DNA from: Echria macrotheca
Lineage: Eukaryota > Ascomycota > Sordariomycetes > Sordariales > Schizotheciaceae
DNA: 64,000 nt
NCBI GenBank assembly: GCA_030411725.1
Contig: MU839828.1
Span: forward strand, 2,542,001-2,606,000
Direction of reading: 5' to 3'
Shown: positions 1 through 12,758 of the stretch, one piece after another
How positions within the stretch are numbered: position 1 is the stretch's first letter
Layout: each line of letters begins with the position of its first letter
Notes under the pieces: model-generated
Database searches by the model: none
What the model was told of the DNA's origin: nothing
The model's input: only the letters and a program-made list of their open reading frames with translations
Translations under genes and position numbers: made by a program

Positions 1-522
1 CTAAACCAACGCCTAAAGACCAGAAGAAAAGCGCAGCTATCCTATCTTACCTACAAACACACATCAAGGTCGTTGCAAAGTTTTGGGAGAAAAGAAACGT
101 ATAAAAAAAGCAAGGAAAAAGAGAAGGCAAAAGATATCGAAGCCCGAGAACAAACTATAAGCGTAGGTCGGGAGATCTGTTAGTGCAAAGCTGTCAAATG
201 ATCGCATTAGATACCCATCAGGTACCTGTTTTAACAGGTAAATTGTACTGGGTGTTAGGTACCTCCAGGTAATGAGTCTGGTTTTTTTTGGCAAGCGCTT
301 GCCTGCCTTGACAATGTTCACTGAAAACGGTCACAAATACACATGAACCGCACTCCACGGAATGGAACGAATTGAGACTTGCATCGAGTCCATTTCAGAC
401 ACACCAAAATGGTGGAATGTACTGTTTACCCAGCTAAAAACTACATGTTGGTGGCCCTATCGCTCACCGTCCCAAACCCAAACGCCTCATAATTCCCACT
501 CATCCGCTGTCAGGCCTGACGC
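1..522. other. Gene-free stretch at window start (polyubiquitin 3' flank)
   Basis: No convincing coding region is seen here. The part next to position 523 should hold the polyubiquitin 3' UTR. A short perfect inverted repeat lies at 223-240, with 8-bp arms (TACCTGTT/AACAGGTA) and a 2-nt spacer, and a further GGTACCT motif follows. Any role for it is unknown. Confidence 0.5.
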
Positions 523-1496
523 TTACTGGCCTCCACGAAGACGGAGCACCAAATGCAGGGTGCTCTCCTTCTGGATGTTGTAGTCGGACAGAGTCCGACC
601 ATCCTCCAACTGCTTGCCAGCAAAGATCAAGCGCTGCTGATCCGGGGGGATACCCTCCTTGTCTTGGATCTTGGTCTTGACGTTGTCAATCGTGTCCGAC
701 GACTCCACCTCGAGCGTGATCGTCTTTCCAGTCAGGGTCTTGACGAAAATCTGCATACCACCGCGAAGCCGCAGCACCAAGTGAAGGGTGCTCTCCTTCT
801 GAATATTGTAATCAGAAAGAGTCCGGCCGTCCTCGAGCTGCTTTCCGGCGAAGATGAGACGTTGCTGGTCTGGCGGGATACCCTCCTTGTCTTGAATCTT
901 CGTCTTCACGTTGTCGATGGTATCAGACGACTCGACTTCGAGGGTGATGGTCTTTCCGGTGAGAGTCTTGACAAAGATTTGCATGCCACCGCGGAGGCGG
1001 AGGACGAGGTGGAGGGTTGACTCCTTTTGGATATTGTAATCCGAAAGGGTACGGCCATCCTCAAGCTGCTTTCCGGCGAAGATAAGACGCTGCTGGTCCG
1101 GAGGAATGCCCTCCTTGTCCTGAATCTTGGTCTTCACATTGTCGATGGTATCCGAAGATTCCACCTCCAGGGTGATGGTCTTGCCGGTGAGGGTCTTGAC
1201 GAAGATCTGCATACCACCACGGAGACGAAGGACGAGATGGAGCGTCGACTCCTTTTGAATGTTGTAGTCGGAGAGGGTGCGGCCGTCCTCAAGCTGCTTG
1301 CCGGCGAAGATAAGACGCTGCTGATCCGGGGGGATGCCCTCCTTATCCTGGATCTTGGTCTTGACGTTGTCGATGGTATCCGAAGATTCCACCTCAAGCG
1401 TGATGGTCTTGCCCGTCACTGAGAAGTGTTAGCATCAATCTATTTATTGAGCGGAAGATGGCAGCGAGACTTACGAGTCTTGACAAAGATTTGCAT
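523..1496 (-). CDS. Polyubiquitin, four tandem ubiquitin units
   Basis: Encodes a ubiquitin precursor that deubiquitinases cut into monomers for proteasomal and signalling conjugation. Exons on the minus strand are 1475-1496 and 523-1418, with an intron at 1419-1474 (GTAAGT donor, CTAAC near the acceptor). Joining gives 305 residues: four head-to-tail 76-residue units, each starting MQIFVKT and ending LRLRGG, plus one C-terminal Gln that must be removed to expose the last diglycine. The only intron falls after codon 7 of the first unit, so the first exon carries just MQIFVKT. The units encode nearly the same protein but differ at many synonymous positions. Polyubiquitin genes are usually strong and stress-inducible; I identified no specific promoter element. 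Confidence 0.97.
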
Positions 1497-4286
1497 GGTT
1501 GCGACGAGTTGCTGGTCTGTTTGGAGATAGAGTGTGGTTCGGCTGGAGAAATGTTGATGGGTTTTCGCAGATGGAGATCTGGGAAGTTGTTGCGGGAAGA
1601 AGCGGGGATGATCAATTGCGAGGTGGTGCAAAGGTTAAATACTCCCGTTGGCAAGAGTGAGGCAGGTTGCGAGGCGGGGTGGCTGAGTGCGTCAGAGAGT
1701 GCAGGGGCCACTATCAGGCCCCACCGTTGACAAGGAAGTGGCAGGAAGGCGCCAGAATGAGCCACTCGGGCGGCGGGACAGGCGAGAAAGTGGGGCAAAG
1801 GCTGCGCGCGGCGAATCCCGGCTCCTGATTGCGTATTCTTCGCCCTCCGCCGTTTCAATGTCATGTGTCAAGCTGATTAATCTAGCAGCGATCACAAATC
1901 CACGTTTGTGCTCTAGTGCATCTTCAAGAGCTTCCAAATTCAACTTCATGTTTTGGTTTTATTGACAGAACACTGTTGACAGCTTTCACAGCCCCCAAGG
2001 CAGTATCCGCCGTTTGTCTTGGCTGACCTCAGCGGAGCAGGGGCCGGGGCCTTTCCCCGCACTGATAAGGATGAGGCCTGATGACTCGGGCGGCATGACC
2101 TGACCTGCCATCAGGAGCTCAAAGACTTGATTGCCAGGCAAAGAGGACAACCTCCGTGGAAAATACCACGGCGCTTGCTTGGAGACGGAGGCTCACCAGC
2201 AGCTCGCGCCGCTGCGAAAGTAAAGGCGTTATTCCATACTGCTTTTCATTACTTTTTCTCGACGCTGGGCTGGGCTGGGCTGGCTGTGATGCCGCCTGGA
2301 AAGGCACCCGCGAGGCAGCCCAGCCGCGCTTTGCACAAGTGTGGCTGTAGCCCAGCCTCGACGGACGAAGTCATCCGGCGTCGGGCTCTTGGACATATCT
2401 AATACGTAGAGTACGATAGCACTTTCATGGCAGTTTCACCCATATCCAATTCTCGAAGGCTGCTATTTTACATCAATTGCAAAGATAGGTAGCCACCCCT
2501 TATCTCGGGAGTCCAGACAAAGCTGGGGGTGGATACCCAACGGACAGCTCTCTCGGGCGGGGTCCGTCAGCCTTCCCCGCGATCCGGGGCGCCCGACCAA
2601 ATGCCGACCAAACGCCGATGTCGACATCCTCAACAGATCTTCTGTCAGTTCACCTGCTTCAATTCTGGCGAACAGCGAGCAACCTTTCTTTCCAAAATAT
2701 CATGCAGTCCAGCCAAAGTATCGGGGAGAGCGAAAACGCCGTAAATGTCAGGATCGAGCATCCAATGCGAAACGAATATATGATGCTCCGTTGCTCGGCA
2801 GGAAGCTGATGAGGTACCTATATGCATCAGGCATCAGGCATGAACCGCATGATCATCCAAAAAAATTCGCGTCTGACACGCAAGATCTGTCGACATCTTT
2901 GGCCAACTGTATTGTACGATATCTAAGCTCCTAGGCAAATCTTACTACCTTCTAAAACGATCAGATGCCAAGCGAACCGAAAATAAAAACCAGATTAAAA
3001 CATGAAAAAGAGCAAACCGGAGATGCACCAAAAACCCTCGGGAGTTCGCGGACACGGCCGGGCATGCCGACCCAGAGCCGACGATGGATGCCCAATCAGG
3101 CTTACACACACATACATACACACACCCATTCAATCCGCCGAACCCGTTTCTGCTGTAGCTTATACCAAGAAAGAAGATGCAACGCCGTTACTAAGGCTAA
3201 CCATGGAAGCGATACTGATGCTTCGAGAACTGTGATGCAGGATGCAGCATGGATCACGTCCACTTGTCCGTGGCTCTCTCGGAGGATGGATGGGTTCGCC
3301 AACGAGTAGTTGCGGAACCTTGGCAGTTGGCGAAAAGTTAAGAAAGTCCGACAACCAGTTCAGATACATGGCTCAATGTGCCCGAGTCTAGCTTGGGATA
3401 AACTACAGGAATAGCAAGTGACTAGGCTTCAGGTTCCTAAGATGAACGTCCACGAAACTACCCCTGACTTGAGATATCTCCACTGTGAGGAAAGCATGTC
3501 TCATGGTCGATGGATACTGAAACGTAAATCAACAGCAATCAGTTTTCACCAAGGACACCGTATGTAAGTGACTTTTCCATTGCTTTCACTTTTATACCTA
3601 TCAGCCATCAGGCCTGCCGCACCTAAACACAAAATATCACTGACTCTCAGGCCAGCCCTCATCAAACCGCCAACCACGCGCCTACTGCCCAATCCCGGCA
3701 GCAGCAACACCAACATGTTTCGTGTCTTGAAGGCCGCCACGGAGACGCGAGCCTATCAATCAAACGCCAAATCCCATGCATATGAATCTTCTATGCTCTT
3801 GTCTTCTCTTTCGTGCCGTAAAAGTTGGAAGATCATCATGAGAGCATTTCCCAGACCGGCCTTTCCCTCTGCAATAAAGATGCGCCCGCTTTCCCCCAAT
3901 CGCCGACATTTCAGTGAGGCTGAATCGTCAATTCAGTCATACAGATCGTCTCGAACCCATAAAAAATAACTTCGTCAAAAATAGCAGGTCTGTCGTAAAC
4001 AATGATCCGTCATGAGGAACGTTCAGTCATTCCGTAGCGCGTGTCGGCGGATAGCCGTCGTGGAGTGAAGGTCGAGAAGAAGGAGAAGCAAACGCTAGAA
4101 ATCAGACAACAACAGGCAAAGCAGTAGAAAACATCAACGCCGTCGCTCGGTCGTAATCTTCGAAGCATAAAAACAAAAGAAACAGTATCTGGGGTTTCGA
4201 CCAGGCCGACCCCAGACATGGTGGCTGTCTGGAGCAGCGGGTATCGGTATTAGAGGACATCATGTTGCAACAAGGGAAAGAGCGTC
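1497..4286. other. Gene-free interval between polyubiquitin promoter and regulator 3' end
   Basis: About 2.8 kb with only short, overlapping frames and no recognisable protein. It should hold the polyubiquitin promoter and 5' UTR (right of 1496) and the 3' UTR of the minus-strand regulator ending at 4287. A CA-rich microsatellite lies near 3103-3125. No tRNA or rRNA was seen. Confidence 0.5.
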
Positions 4287-6860
4287 CTAATTGGCGCGTA
4301 TGACCAGTTTGGACAGCAGCTTGTTTGACAGCGAGTCAAAGTCGTAGCGATCAAACTTGGTGTCCTGACGCGTTCTCAGGTACGACTCTGCGGCCAGGAA
4401 TCAGTGCCATTCGCAAATAAGCTTCATGCAATGGTACTCACCGTGCTTGATAACATGTTGTCGCACTTCAGTCATGGCCTCGCAAACGGCAGGGTTGTTG
4501 TTCAACAGCTGGCCGTGTCTCCGGGTATCCCACTCGGTAAAGGCCGGGAGCTTCTGCGAGATGGCGTGGAAGAGGCCGACAATGACGCCAACGGGGACCG
4601 TCTCCATGTCGGAGCAGAACTTGTTGACAGCAATCGGATCGGGAACACGGTAATGACAGTCGAACTGGATCTCCTCCCAAACAGCCAAGAGGATGGAGGC
4701 GAGCATGAAGATGGTAGGCCAGTTCTTCAAGCGCTCTCCGCTGTAGACACTGGAATACAGCGCTGACAGCTCCTCCAAGATATCTTTCTGGAGCTCACGC
4801 CACATGTCGGCCATGGCGCACTTGATCTGGAAGTTGATCATGACGGGAGCGACGACCTTGCCGTAGAACTTGGAGTCTTCGTCGTCGATCTGTCCCTCCA
4901 TCGGCTCCTCTGTCGGCGGCTGCTCGACCATGGTGATATGCAGCGTCAGGTTGTACGCAACGACCAGCTTGAGCGCCTTGCGAATCACGGGGCTCTTCTC
5001 CTTCGCATAGTAGCGGTACGCCGTCTTGAAAATCTCGGTAATAAATGGCGTTCCCTCGAAGTGGTCGTCGATGAATTTTTCAAAACCCTCATCAATGTGC
5101 TTGTCGAGATATTCGGATAAAGCCTCCATCGAAACACCCTCCTGCCCAACGTCAAGACGCTCGGTCCGAATCTCAAAGTCGATGGGTTCTTGGTCCTGGA
5201 GCGTCGACTCAACCCAGTCGAGCGAGAAACAGCTGTCGTCCGCCACATAGACCTCCCGGACCATGACCGGCAGGCAAAACCCATAGCCGTGCGTGATCCA
5301 CATCAACGTCTCCTTCTGCGAGAAACCCTTGACGTTAAACACCGACATACCGCGATCGAGATGGCGTTCGTAGTCGGCCTTCCAGTCCTTCATGAAATAC
5401 CCGATATCCTTGATGTCAATGCGTGTGCAAGGAACCTGCCACAGCCGAGCGTGAGATGGCTGGCAGCCAGCGCAAGGCTCACCCTTATCACACGTCTTCT
5501 TGAGGAACTTGCATCGGAGACAGGCCCTGAGCTTCCGGATCTCACTGGCCTGCTTCCGCTGTTCCGGTAGAAGGGGACCACGACGGCGGCCAACCTTCTT
5601 CTCACCGGTGCCATCCTTCTTTCCGGTTGACGTTCTCCGAATGACGGGCTTCGTGGCCTTGGCGATGGGACTTTTCCTGGGGCCGGAATTCCGCCTTGCT
5701 GGTGGAGACGTCGATCCGGAGCCGCTTGCCATCACGGGCCGACTTGATGTTGCGGCGGCCTTGATAGGCATGGGAGCGACAGCGGCTGATGGGCTAATGA
5801 TCTCGGCAGGCGGATGTTGATGCTCGCCAGGGCAGCAATTACGGTGATTACTTGATGAGTCGGCATACGTGTCTGAGTCGGGAGAGAAAGGAGAATAAGG
5901 GGGGAAGGAGACTTCCTCGTAGCTTCCGAATTCGAGCGAGTTTCCATCAGATTGGGAAGAGTCCGAGTTCGTTCTCAGGTGGAGTGTCTGGCTTGGGTTG
6001 AAAATGGCCGGATTCGGCGACTGCTGCGCCTGCTGCGCTTGCTGCGCTTGCTGGAAACCATCGTAGTTCTGGAAAACGTCCACCGTAGCCCATCCGTTAT
6101 CGCTCCCTGAACCCATGGAAAGGACCTCGAGATAAGTCCCTGTGGGCGAGTTGCTCCCCAGACTTCCAATGCGAGGCAGACCATCCGCCTGGTAGCTCAT
6201 GGCCGCCTCAAACTCCCGCCAGTTCGCCATCCCGGCACCCCATTGCATCGCCTGCGTCGCTGTGTCCTCCACCGGAGAGATGGCGCCGAAACTCGATTCC
6301 AGGTGCATGCTCGCCTCCAGAGCCTGGGTAGCTGCTGGGAGATACTCGAGCTGAGCGGCAGAGAAACTGGTCGCGAACGGGTTGAAACTCATCAGGGTAG
6401 GATCCGGCATAAACTGAGCAAGCTCGGGCGTTGGCTGTTGCGACTGAGCCTGAAGCGGAAGTGACCAGTCGGTGATGAGAGCCGCCGGATTTGGGCGAGC
6501 CGCGGTCTGGAAGGGAGATGGTTGCTGCTGAAGCGGGCTCGACATGTTGCTGCTGTGGTGGCCCGGGGACTGGGCACCTTGATCCTCAGGCGAAGAGGCC
6601 GATACACTGCCGGTATTGGGTGAGTGCATTGACAGCGGACCACCGACCGCGCCAGTCATATCCAGAGGAAGCCATGATGCGACCGGGCTCAGGCTCTGGC
6701 GGTTGGAGTGGGACATGGTGATGGCGGTCGAGGTGACGTTCTGGGTCGGGGCGGCAGTGGAGGCGGCGGGATACGAGTAGCGGTCCCGATGATCGAACCC
6801 GACCTGGAGCTGTTCCAACAAGGCGGCTTCTCCCCCGGCGGCGTTGAAGTCGAAGGGCAT
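4287..6860 (-). CDS. Zn2Cys6-type transcriptional regulator, large
   Basis: A predicted nuclear DNA-binding regulator of 839 residues. Exons are 4442-6860 and 4287-4387, with an intron at 4388-4441 (GTGAGT donor, CAG acceptor). Without splicing the frame ends early; splicing adds a conserved-looking tail ending KLVIRAN. The first ~390 residues are low complexity, rich in Ser, Pro and Gln, including a QQAQQAQQAQQ run near 270-280. A basic stretch (KKVGRRRG, ~421-428) precedes a zinc cluster with Cys at 447, 450, 457, 463, 466 and 478. The last spacing is longer than in Gal4-type proteins. The C-terminal ~360 residues look folded and helical but match no regulator whose target I can name. It could be a non-canonical C6 protein that binds DNA differently. 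Confidence 0.9.
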
Positions 6861-9800
6861 GATGGCGAGAGAAAAGAGGAGAGGAGGGAAAAGAGGGCGG
6901 GTGGGTAAGGGGATTGGAGGAGCGTTTTGCTAGATTGAACGGGGATGTCAGGGATGAGGGGCGCTGACACCGCTCTTTCTCGACTCGAGTCGGTCAAGAC
7001 GCGAGGGTCATGACAAGCGGCGTTTTGGCGTTTGGGAGCAGGAATGATGAACAGCTGTCCCAGATTTTCGACGTCTACTCGGCGAGGGCGGAGGGGTTGG
7101 ACTGATTGAGAGCGTGCGTGTCTTGTTCGCGTGCCGGCTTTGCACTGCACACTTCCCTGGGCCGTGGGTTGAGGGAAGAGGCAGCGTGGGAAAGAGGCCA
7201 GCTGCTGTGGACGAGATCGCTGGAGGACGAAGGCAAGGTGGAGAGCCCCTCCCCAGCTGTTAGCCGTCCTCCCTCTCGACCTCGTTCCCGTCCGTTGAAG
7301 AGGCGGTGAGAGTGCATCGCAATCCTGGTCACAGGCCCCGACGTGATTGGACCCTGGCCGTGCCCACCATGCACGCAGTGGATGGGTGCGTCGGCCCAGC
7401 GGCCAATCAGTGCCATCGGGAGATGCCCTGCCTGGGCCACCACTGTACGAGCCGGCACTGTGGGGGGACCTGTCGGGAGCCCGTGGAGCCCCAGCCCCTC
7501 ACTCAGCGAACCCGCCCCCGCCTGCAGTCGGATGGCGTTGCCCAAGCCGCATCTGCCGGGGTCGGGCATCGTCGAGCCCCGATTTGTGAGTGGCTGCCAA
7601 GGAAGCGACTGCCGGATTGGGACTCTAGGTCAGAAGCCCTATCGGACGGGCACAAACGAGATCGGATCCGATGTTCGTTGCAAGCGAGGAGCTGTTCTTT
7701 TATTTACATCACCAGAAAAACTGAGGCTTTACGGAGCATAGGCCAGAGATCCGGCGAGGCTGCTAGCTTACCGGAGCCCTGGTTAACCGTGGTTACCGGT
7801 TTGCTCATGTCTTTGCGTCTCGGGAAGCCTGCGGCAACTCTTATTAACCGCTTCCGCTGCCCGCACTGATGGTCATGGCACTGACTGGGTAAGCGCAACA
7901 AAGGGGTCCTTGGAAAGACTGGGCAACACAATGGACATTTTGAGCTGGGGCATAGGAAGATGGAAAGGCCCGTCCGTGGTGCCGCCAACTTGGTCGCTCG
8001 CAGATCGCAAGGTTTGTAGATCCCTTCAAGCCCTCGACCTTGATCCTTGAACCAGCCCCTCATCAGTTGACAAACACTTGCCTGTTTGCTCTTTGATCTC
8101 GCTCTTCGAGATCAGTCGTCCGATGCGCTGGCCAGCCCCTAGTCTTCCAAGATCTTGTCTCGTTGTCTCTCACAGACCATGCATGTCTTTTGTTGCTGCT
8201 GCTCTGACCAGACTGTTCCTCTGGCGGCTGAAATGAACGGACCATTCGCTGCTACTATCTGCGCATCGCAGCAGCTTTCGAAACCTGTAGGCGTCCGCCT
8301 TCGTGCTACGCAGTACGTACCTGGCCTGGTACCTTGTCTGTCTCTGGTTGAATCCGCTTTCAGGGAACTACCATTCCTGCCCTGTTTTGTTTCGTGTTGG
8401 ATATTCCCTGTCTGGATGTCCATACTGCTTGAATCGCCTCTCTGGATATCACCGCAAGAGCCATCTATCTCTGGATACTTGGCATCACTTTGACGATATG
8501 ATATGTATGTTGAGCACGAGCGGAACCACGCCGATGGCCATTGGGCCGCCGGCAGCCGACCTCAACTCAGGTACTCCCACAGTGCCAGAGGGGGCGACGT
8601 CGACGCACGAGACAGGATCCAGTGGTTGCATTCGGCTCAAGTGGTGAGCGAATAGCTTGTGGTCAGTGGACCGCTCGTCTACCAGCTTGGCACCTTTCCC
8701 GCGCAGTGGCTGGCCCTGTTCAGCTTCCCCACGCTTATCAAGATCCTATCGACTCGGTGCGTGCCATCCAGCGGTTCAGGACCCTGACTTTGGTTTTGCC
8801 CGAAGCTTATTCCACCCAAGCTGAGTTCGACCGTTGAGTCTTGTACCCGGTTCCTGTCTGCCAGAACGGCTTTGGGGCCATCTCATTCACCAATTCGCCA
8901 CGCCTTTCATCCAAGAGGTCAATTGGACACAAGCAGGAAGACTGGATCACGCAACGCACTGCGGGATCTTCATCCGGAGCCAAGGGTCGGCATTAGCCCA
9001 GTGGCTGGAGGGGTTGGCTCCCACGGCTCCCTTGCCGAGAGGGGTTGACGAAACCATTGAAAACCAACGATGCCACCAAACGCCAACAGGGTTGCTTGTG
9101 CTCTTTCAAGAGGCTAGATCTCAACAGCGCTGCGCCGCGGCTCCACCAAAATGCGCTCCGCGTGTTGTTGACCCTGGGGATCATCGCGAAATGTTGCGCG
9201 TGTCTCACCGCTGAACTGAACCGCGGAGACTGTTCAGGGGAACAGAAGGCCGAAAATACATCCATGACAGGAAGTGCAGTTCCAACCTCCCAACACCAGG
9301 CATCTCCGAAACGATTGCTCAAGTTCGCCGGGACACAAAGCCGATTGCTTGACACAACAGAGATCAGCGTCATCAGTCTGCGCATTATAGCCACCCTTGG
9401 CTGAGCTGAGGAGAAATCCGGAGAACAGTCAGCAGCCCGCACGGATGACTGAGGTGTTTGGTCCCGCGGTTGCCGCCACGCCAAACCCGCAACGACCCGG
9501 CCCTTGACAGCGCATATTTGTACAGTCCAGGTAATCAACCTGCGCGGCTCAGGGATAAAATGGCCAGACTGGGCGACTTCGTTCAGGGTGTGCCTCTTGA
9601 ACTCTCTCGAATTGACCCGGGACGCGGGAGACCTCCGCGAAGCAGCTGGACACCGTCGCACACCACAAGCCAGCCGAAACGACGAAGCGAGTCGATTGAG
9701 AAATTCTCTTGGGTGCCGTCGTGAAAATTCTCGCAACGATCTCGCCACCTTCGTGTATCCAATCTGTGTATACCAGCCAAGCCGCGTGCTGTCGAAGGAA

Positions 9801-10709
9801 ATGCAATCCTGAGATGCACTTGACACCTGAACGTGCAGCAGACAGGCCTGGCAGCAGAGGCGAATGCGATCCTCGTGTCTCGGCCACAACTTGCCGTCTT
9901 CCGCAGACGTGACTGCTCCACCACGTCGGGCTCGACGCTTGTTGACAGTGGGCTGACAGCTGAATTGCAGCTAAAGGTTTGATATCGGCTGAATTAGCTG
10001 AAGGCCTTCTTGTTCATAGACAATTGCCGGGGTATGTCGACATCGGCGGATGCGGATCATCTACCGCTAGATCTTGAGGCCGGTTAGAGAAGCGAAAGCG
10101 GTCGTAGGTATGGCAATACTTCATCGGAAAGGTCTATGTGTCGAGTCGATGCTCCGGAGACAGAACGTCGTCCGGTCGCGTCGGAGCAGCCCCGGCACCG
10201 ATTGACCGCCGCCGAAGCGACTCGCCGGGTCCCGGGGGTACCGGAATCGGTGTTGCCATTGCCGATTCGCGGCTCAAATAAAGCTAAAAGTCGGTAATGT
10301 CGCGAGAACAAATGGAAATCAAACAATTGATACCGATGAATCCACAGCGACTTGGCTGCAAAACACACTTGCCCGAGTAGACACGCCTTGGTTGGTGGAC
10401 GTAGACGCCAAGTTCACGGTGAAGTTGAGGTGAAGTCGAGGCGAAGTCGTTTTTGGCACCTGGCAGCAACAACAGACACCCGACCGACAGCCGGCTGTCA
10501 GACCCCTCGACGCTTGGCAGCGGCAGTCAGGTCAACCCCACCACGAGGGCGCGCTGCAAGCATCGAGCTGTCATGCCCAAAGCCCCGCTAAAATGATGCC
10601 CCTCCAAAGGCCTTAAAGAAGCAAAACAAAGCATCGGACAACCACAATCGCAAGCACAGCAGCCATGAGGGGCTATTGTGCGTCCATGTCCTGACGATCC
10701 GGTGCTGCC
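6861..10709. other. Divergent intergenic region, no gene supported
   Basis: About 3.8 kb between two divergent starts, those of the regulator (-) and farnesyltransferase beta (+). The longest frame, 8993-9889 (-), reads as random GC-rich translation, without domain, signal peptide or splice logic. The region presumably holds both promoters and long 5' UTRs. No TATA box was obvious next to either start. Confidence 0.45.
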
Positions 10710-12758
10710 ATGCGAATAAAGGCGTCCAGGGGACGAGTCCGCGCCGTATTCCGCGGCAGAATGCCGACGACGTCGTCTTCGTCGTCTGCACCGTCAAGAG
10801 CTTCGCCCCGGCGCAACCTGCCAACAAGAAAACCCAACAAGAACCCCGTTGAGGAAGAAGAAGTAGAAGAGGTCACCCGGTTCTCCGCGCCCCTCATGAT
10901 CCCAGACCTGTTCACCACGCCGCCGCCGGTGCGCGACGCCCTGGCCACGCACACCTCCAGACTCCAGGACGAGACCGTCACAGCCTGCCTGCCCTTCCTG
11001 GCCGGCGAGGGCCGCGCGCTCGAATTCAATATCCACGGCGTCGCTCGTCTGGATCGCGCTCGCCATGTTCGCTTTCTCCACCATATGCTCGAGCCGCTTC
11101 CGGAGCGCTTCCTCGCCGCCGACCCCTCCCGTTCCTGGATACTGTACTGGACGCTGGCTGGCCTGACCACTCTCGGGGAGGACGTCTCGGGCTACCGTCA
11201 TCGCCTCGCCCAGACAGCCAGAGGGATGCAGAACCCAACCGGCGGTTTCGGCGGCGGGGGCGGACAGCTATCGCATCTGGCCACGACGTATGCAGTTGTC
11301 TTGGCCTTGGCCCTCGTCGGCGGCGAGGAGGCGTACGAGGTCGTCGACCGCGAGGGTCTGTGGAGGTGGTTGTGCAGTCTGAAGCAGAAAGACGGCGGCT
11401 TCCAAGTCTGTCTTGGAGGCGAGGAGGATATTAGGTACGCTCCGGTCGTCGGTTGTCGGCATGGCACCAAGGAAGTGGGCTCCAAGCTAACCAACAATCT
11501 AAAAAAGAGGTGCATACTGTGCAGCGGTTATCATCACCTTGCTGAACTTACCGTTGGAACTGACCCCAGAGTCACCGGCGTACACACCCGATGGGAGTAC
11601 CAATCTTCTCTCCGGTCTTGCCGACTACGTCCGCAGATGTGAGTGTCCTCAGTCCGGCCGAGACCGATGCCATGGTGGCTGACTGCGATAGGCCAAACCT
11701 TTGAAGGTGGCATATCTGGCCAGCCCAACGTCGAGGCCCACGGGGCGTATGCTTTCTGCGCGCTGGGTTGTCTTTCCGTGTTGGGTGACCCGCGCCGCAT
11801 CATTCCCGAGTAAGTAGCGAAGCAAAAGTCAGACAGGGAGGGTATAAAGCCACCCACCCAGACCGTGACAAGAATCCAAAGTGATGCTTGCTGCCCTATG
11901 CTGACGCTCTCGGCGCTTCTCGGCAGATATCTGGACATCCCGCGGCTCACGGCATGGTTGTCGTCTCGCCAGTATGCACCGGAGGGCGGCTTCTCGGGCC
12001 GCACTAACAAGCTCATTGACGGCTGCTATAGCCATTGGGTGGGCGGGTGCTTTCCGCTGATCGAGGCTGCGTTGGGCGTCGGTGCCGATGGCAACAGCAT
12101 TCCCGGGAGCCTTCCGCCGCCGGCCGAGACTCTCTTCAGTCGCGAAGGGCTGACACGGTATATTCTCTGTTGCTGCCAAGACCAGACCAGGCGGGGTGGT
12201 CTTCGAGATAAGCCTGGGAAGTAAGTTGCCTCTCTTTTTCTCGTTGTTGATCTAGTACCCTGTGTCTGTGGGTAGGTGTCGATTCGTGTATCGGTGCGGA
12301 AGGGATATGAACACAAACACTACCCCGCCGGCGGTACGTCCGTCATATTCGTTTGCGGGTGTTTTGTGTGTGTCACCAAAACCACATATTCGGGATCTTT
12401 CGAGTGAAGAGCTGTCGCTGATCTTCTTTGTCTCCGCCTCAGGATGTCGGACGCCTACCACACATGCTACGTCCTCGCGGGCCTCAGCTCGGCCCAGCAC
12501 CAGTGGGAGTTATCCACCAATGATACCAACATCGGGGCAACCCTGGGGGCGACCGGAGCCGATGCCGTCTGGAACGTGCTCCCGTATCTCGGTGGCGACG
12601 ACGACCTGCAGGTCTTTGAGCGCGAGGACCTTGTCCGCCCGGTTCATCCCGTCTACGCCATCCCGCTGGCAAGTAAAGATGCGATGAGGAGCTACTTTCT
12701 TGCCAAGGGATCTTCTTTTGATGACGATGGGGCCGCGGCCACAGCGCCCGGCGAGTAA
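10710..12758 (+). CDS. Protein farnesyltransferase beta subunit
   Basis: Catalytic beta subunit of the cytosolic enzyme that attaches farnesyl to CaaX-box cysteines of Ras-type GTPases and mating pheromones, in complex with an alpha subunit encoded elsewhere. Five exons: 10710-11434, 11508-11638, 11692-11809, 11927-12220 and 12443-12758, giving 527 residues. The prenyltransferase alpha-alpha barrel repeats are clear (GGFGGGGGQLSHLA, GGISGQPNVEAHGAYAF, EGGFSGRTNKLIDGC, SDAYHTCYVLAGLSSAQ). The three zinc ligands fit Asp356 and Cys358 (DGC) and His429 (YHTC). The first ~55 residues are low complexity and acidic/basic; Met18 is an alternative start. The final intron (12221-12442, 222 nt) is longer than the others. 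Geranylgeranyltransferase beta is less likely because of the KLIDGCYSHW and DKPGK context. Confidence 0.95.

Noticed and set aside
553..1422. Two plus-strand frames antisense to polyubiquitin (155 and 131 codons)
   Set aside because: Periodic shadows of the four ubiquitin units on the opposite strand.
8993..9889. 298-codon open frame on the minus strand
   Set aside because: Longest unassigned frame, but composition is that of random GC-rich translation (many Arg, Ser, Cys, Trp), no domain, no signal, no intron signals, overlapping frames on the other strand.
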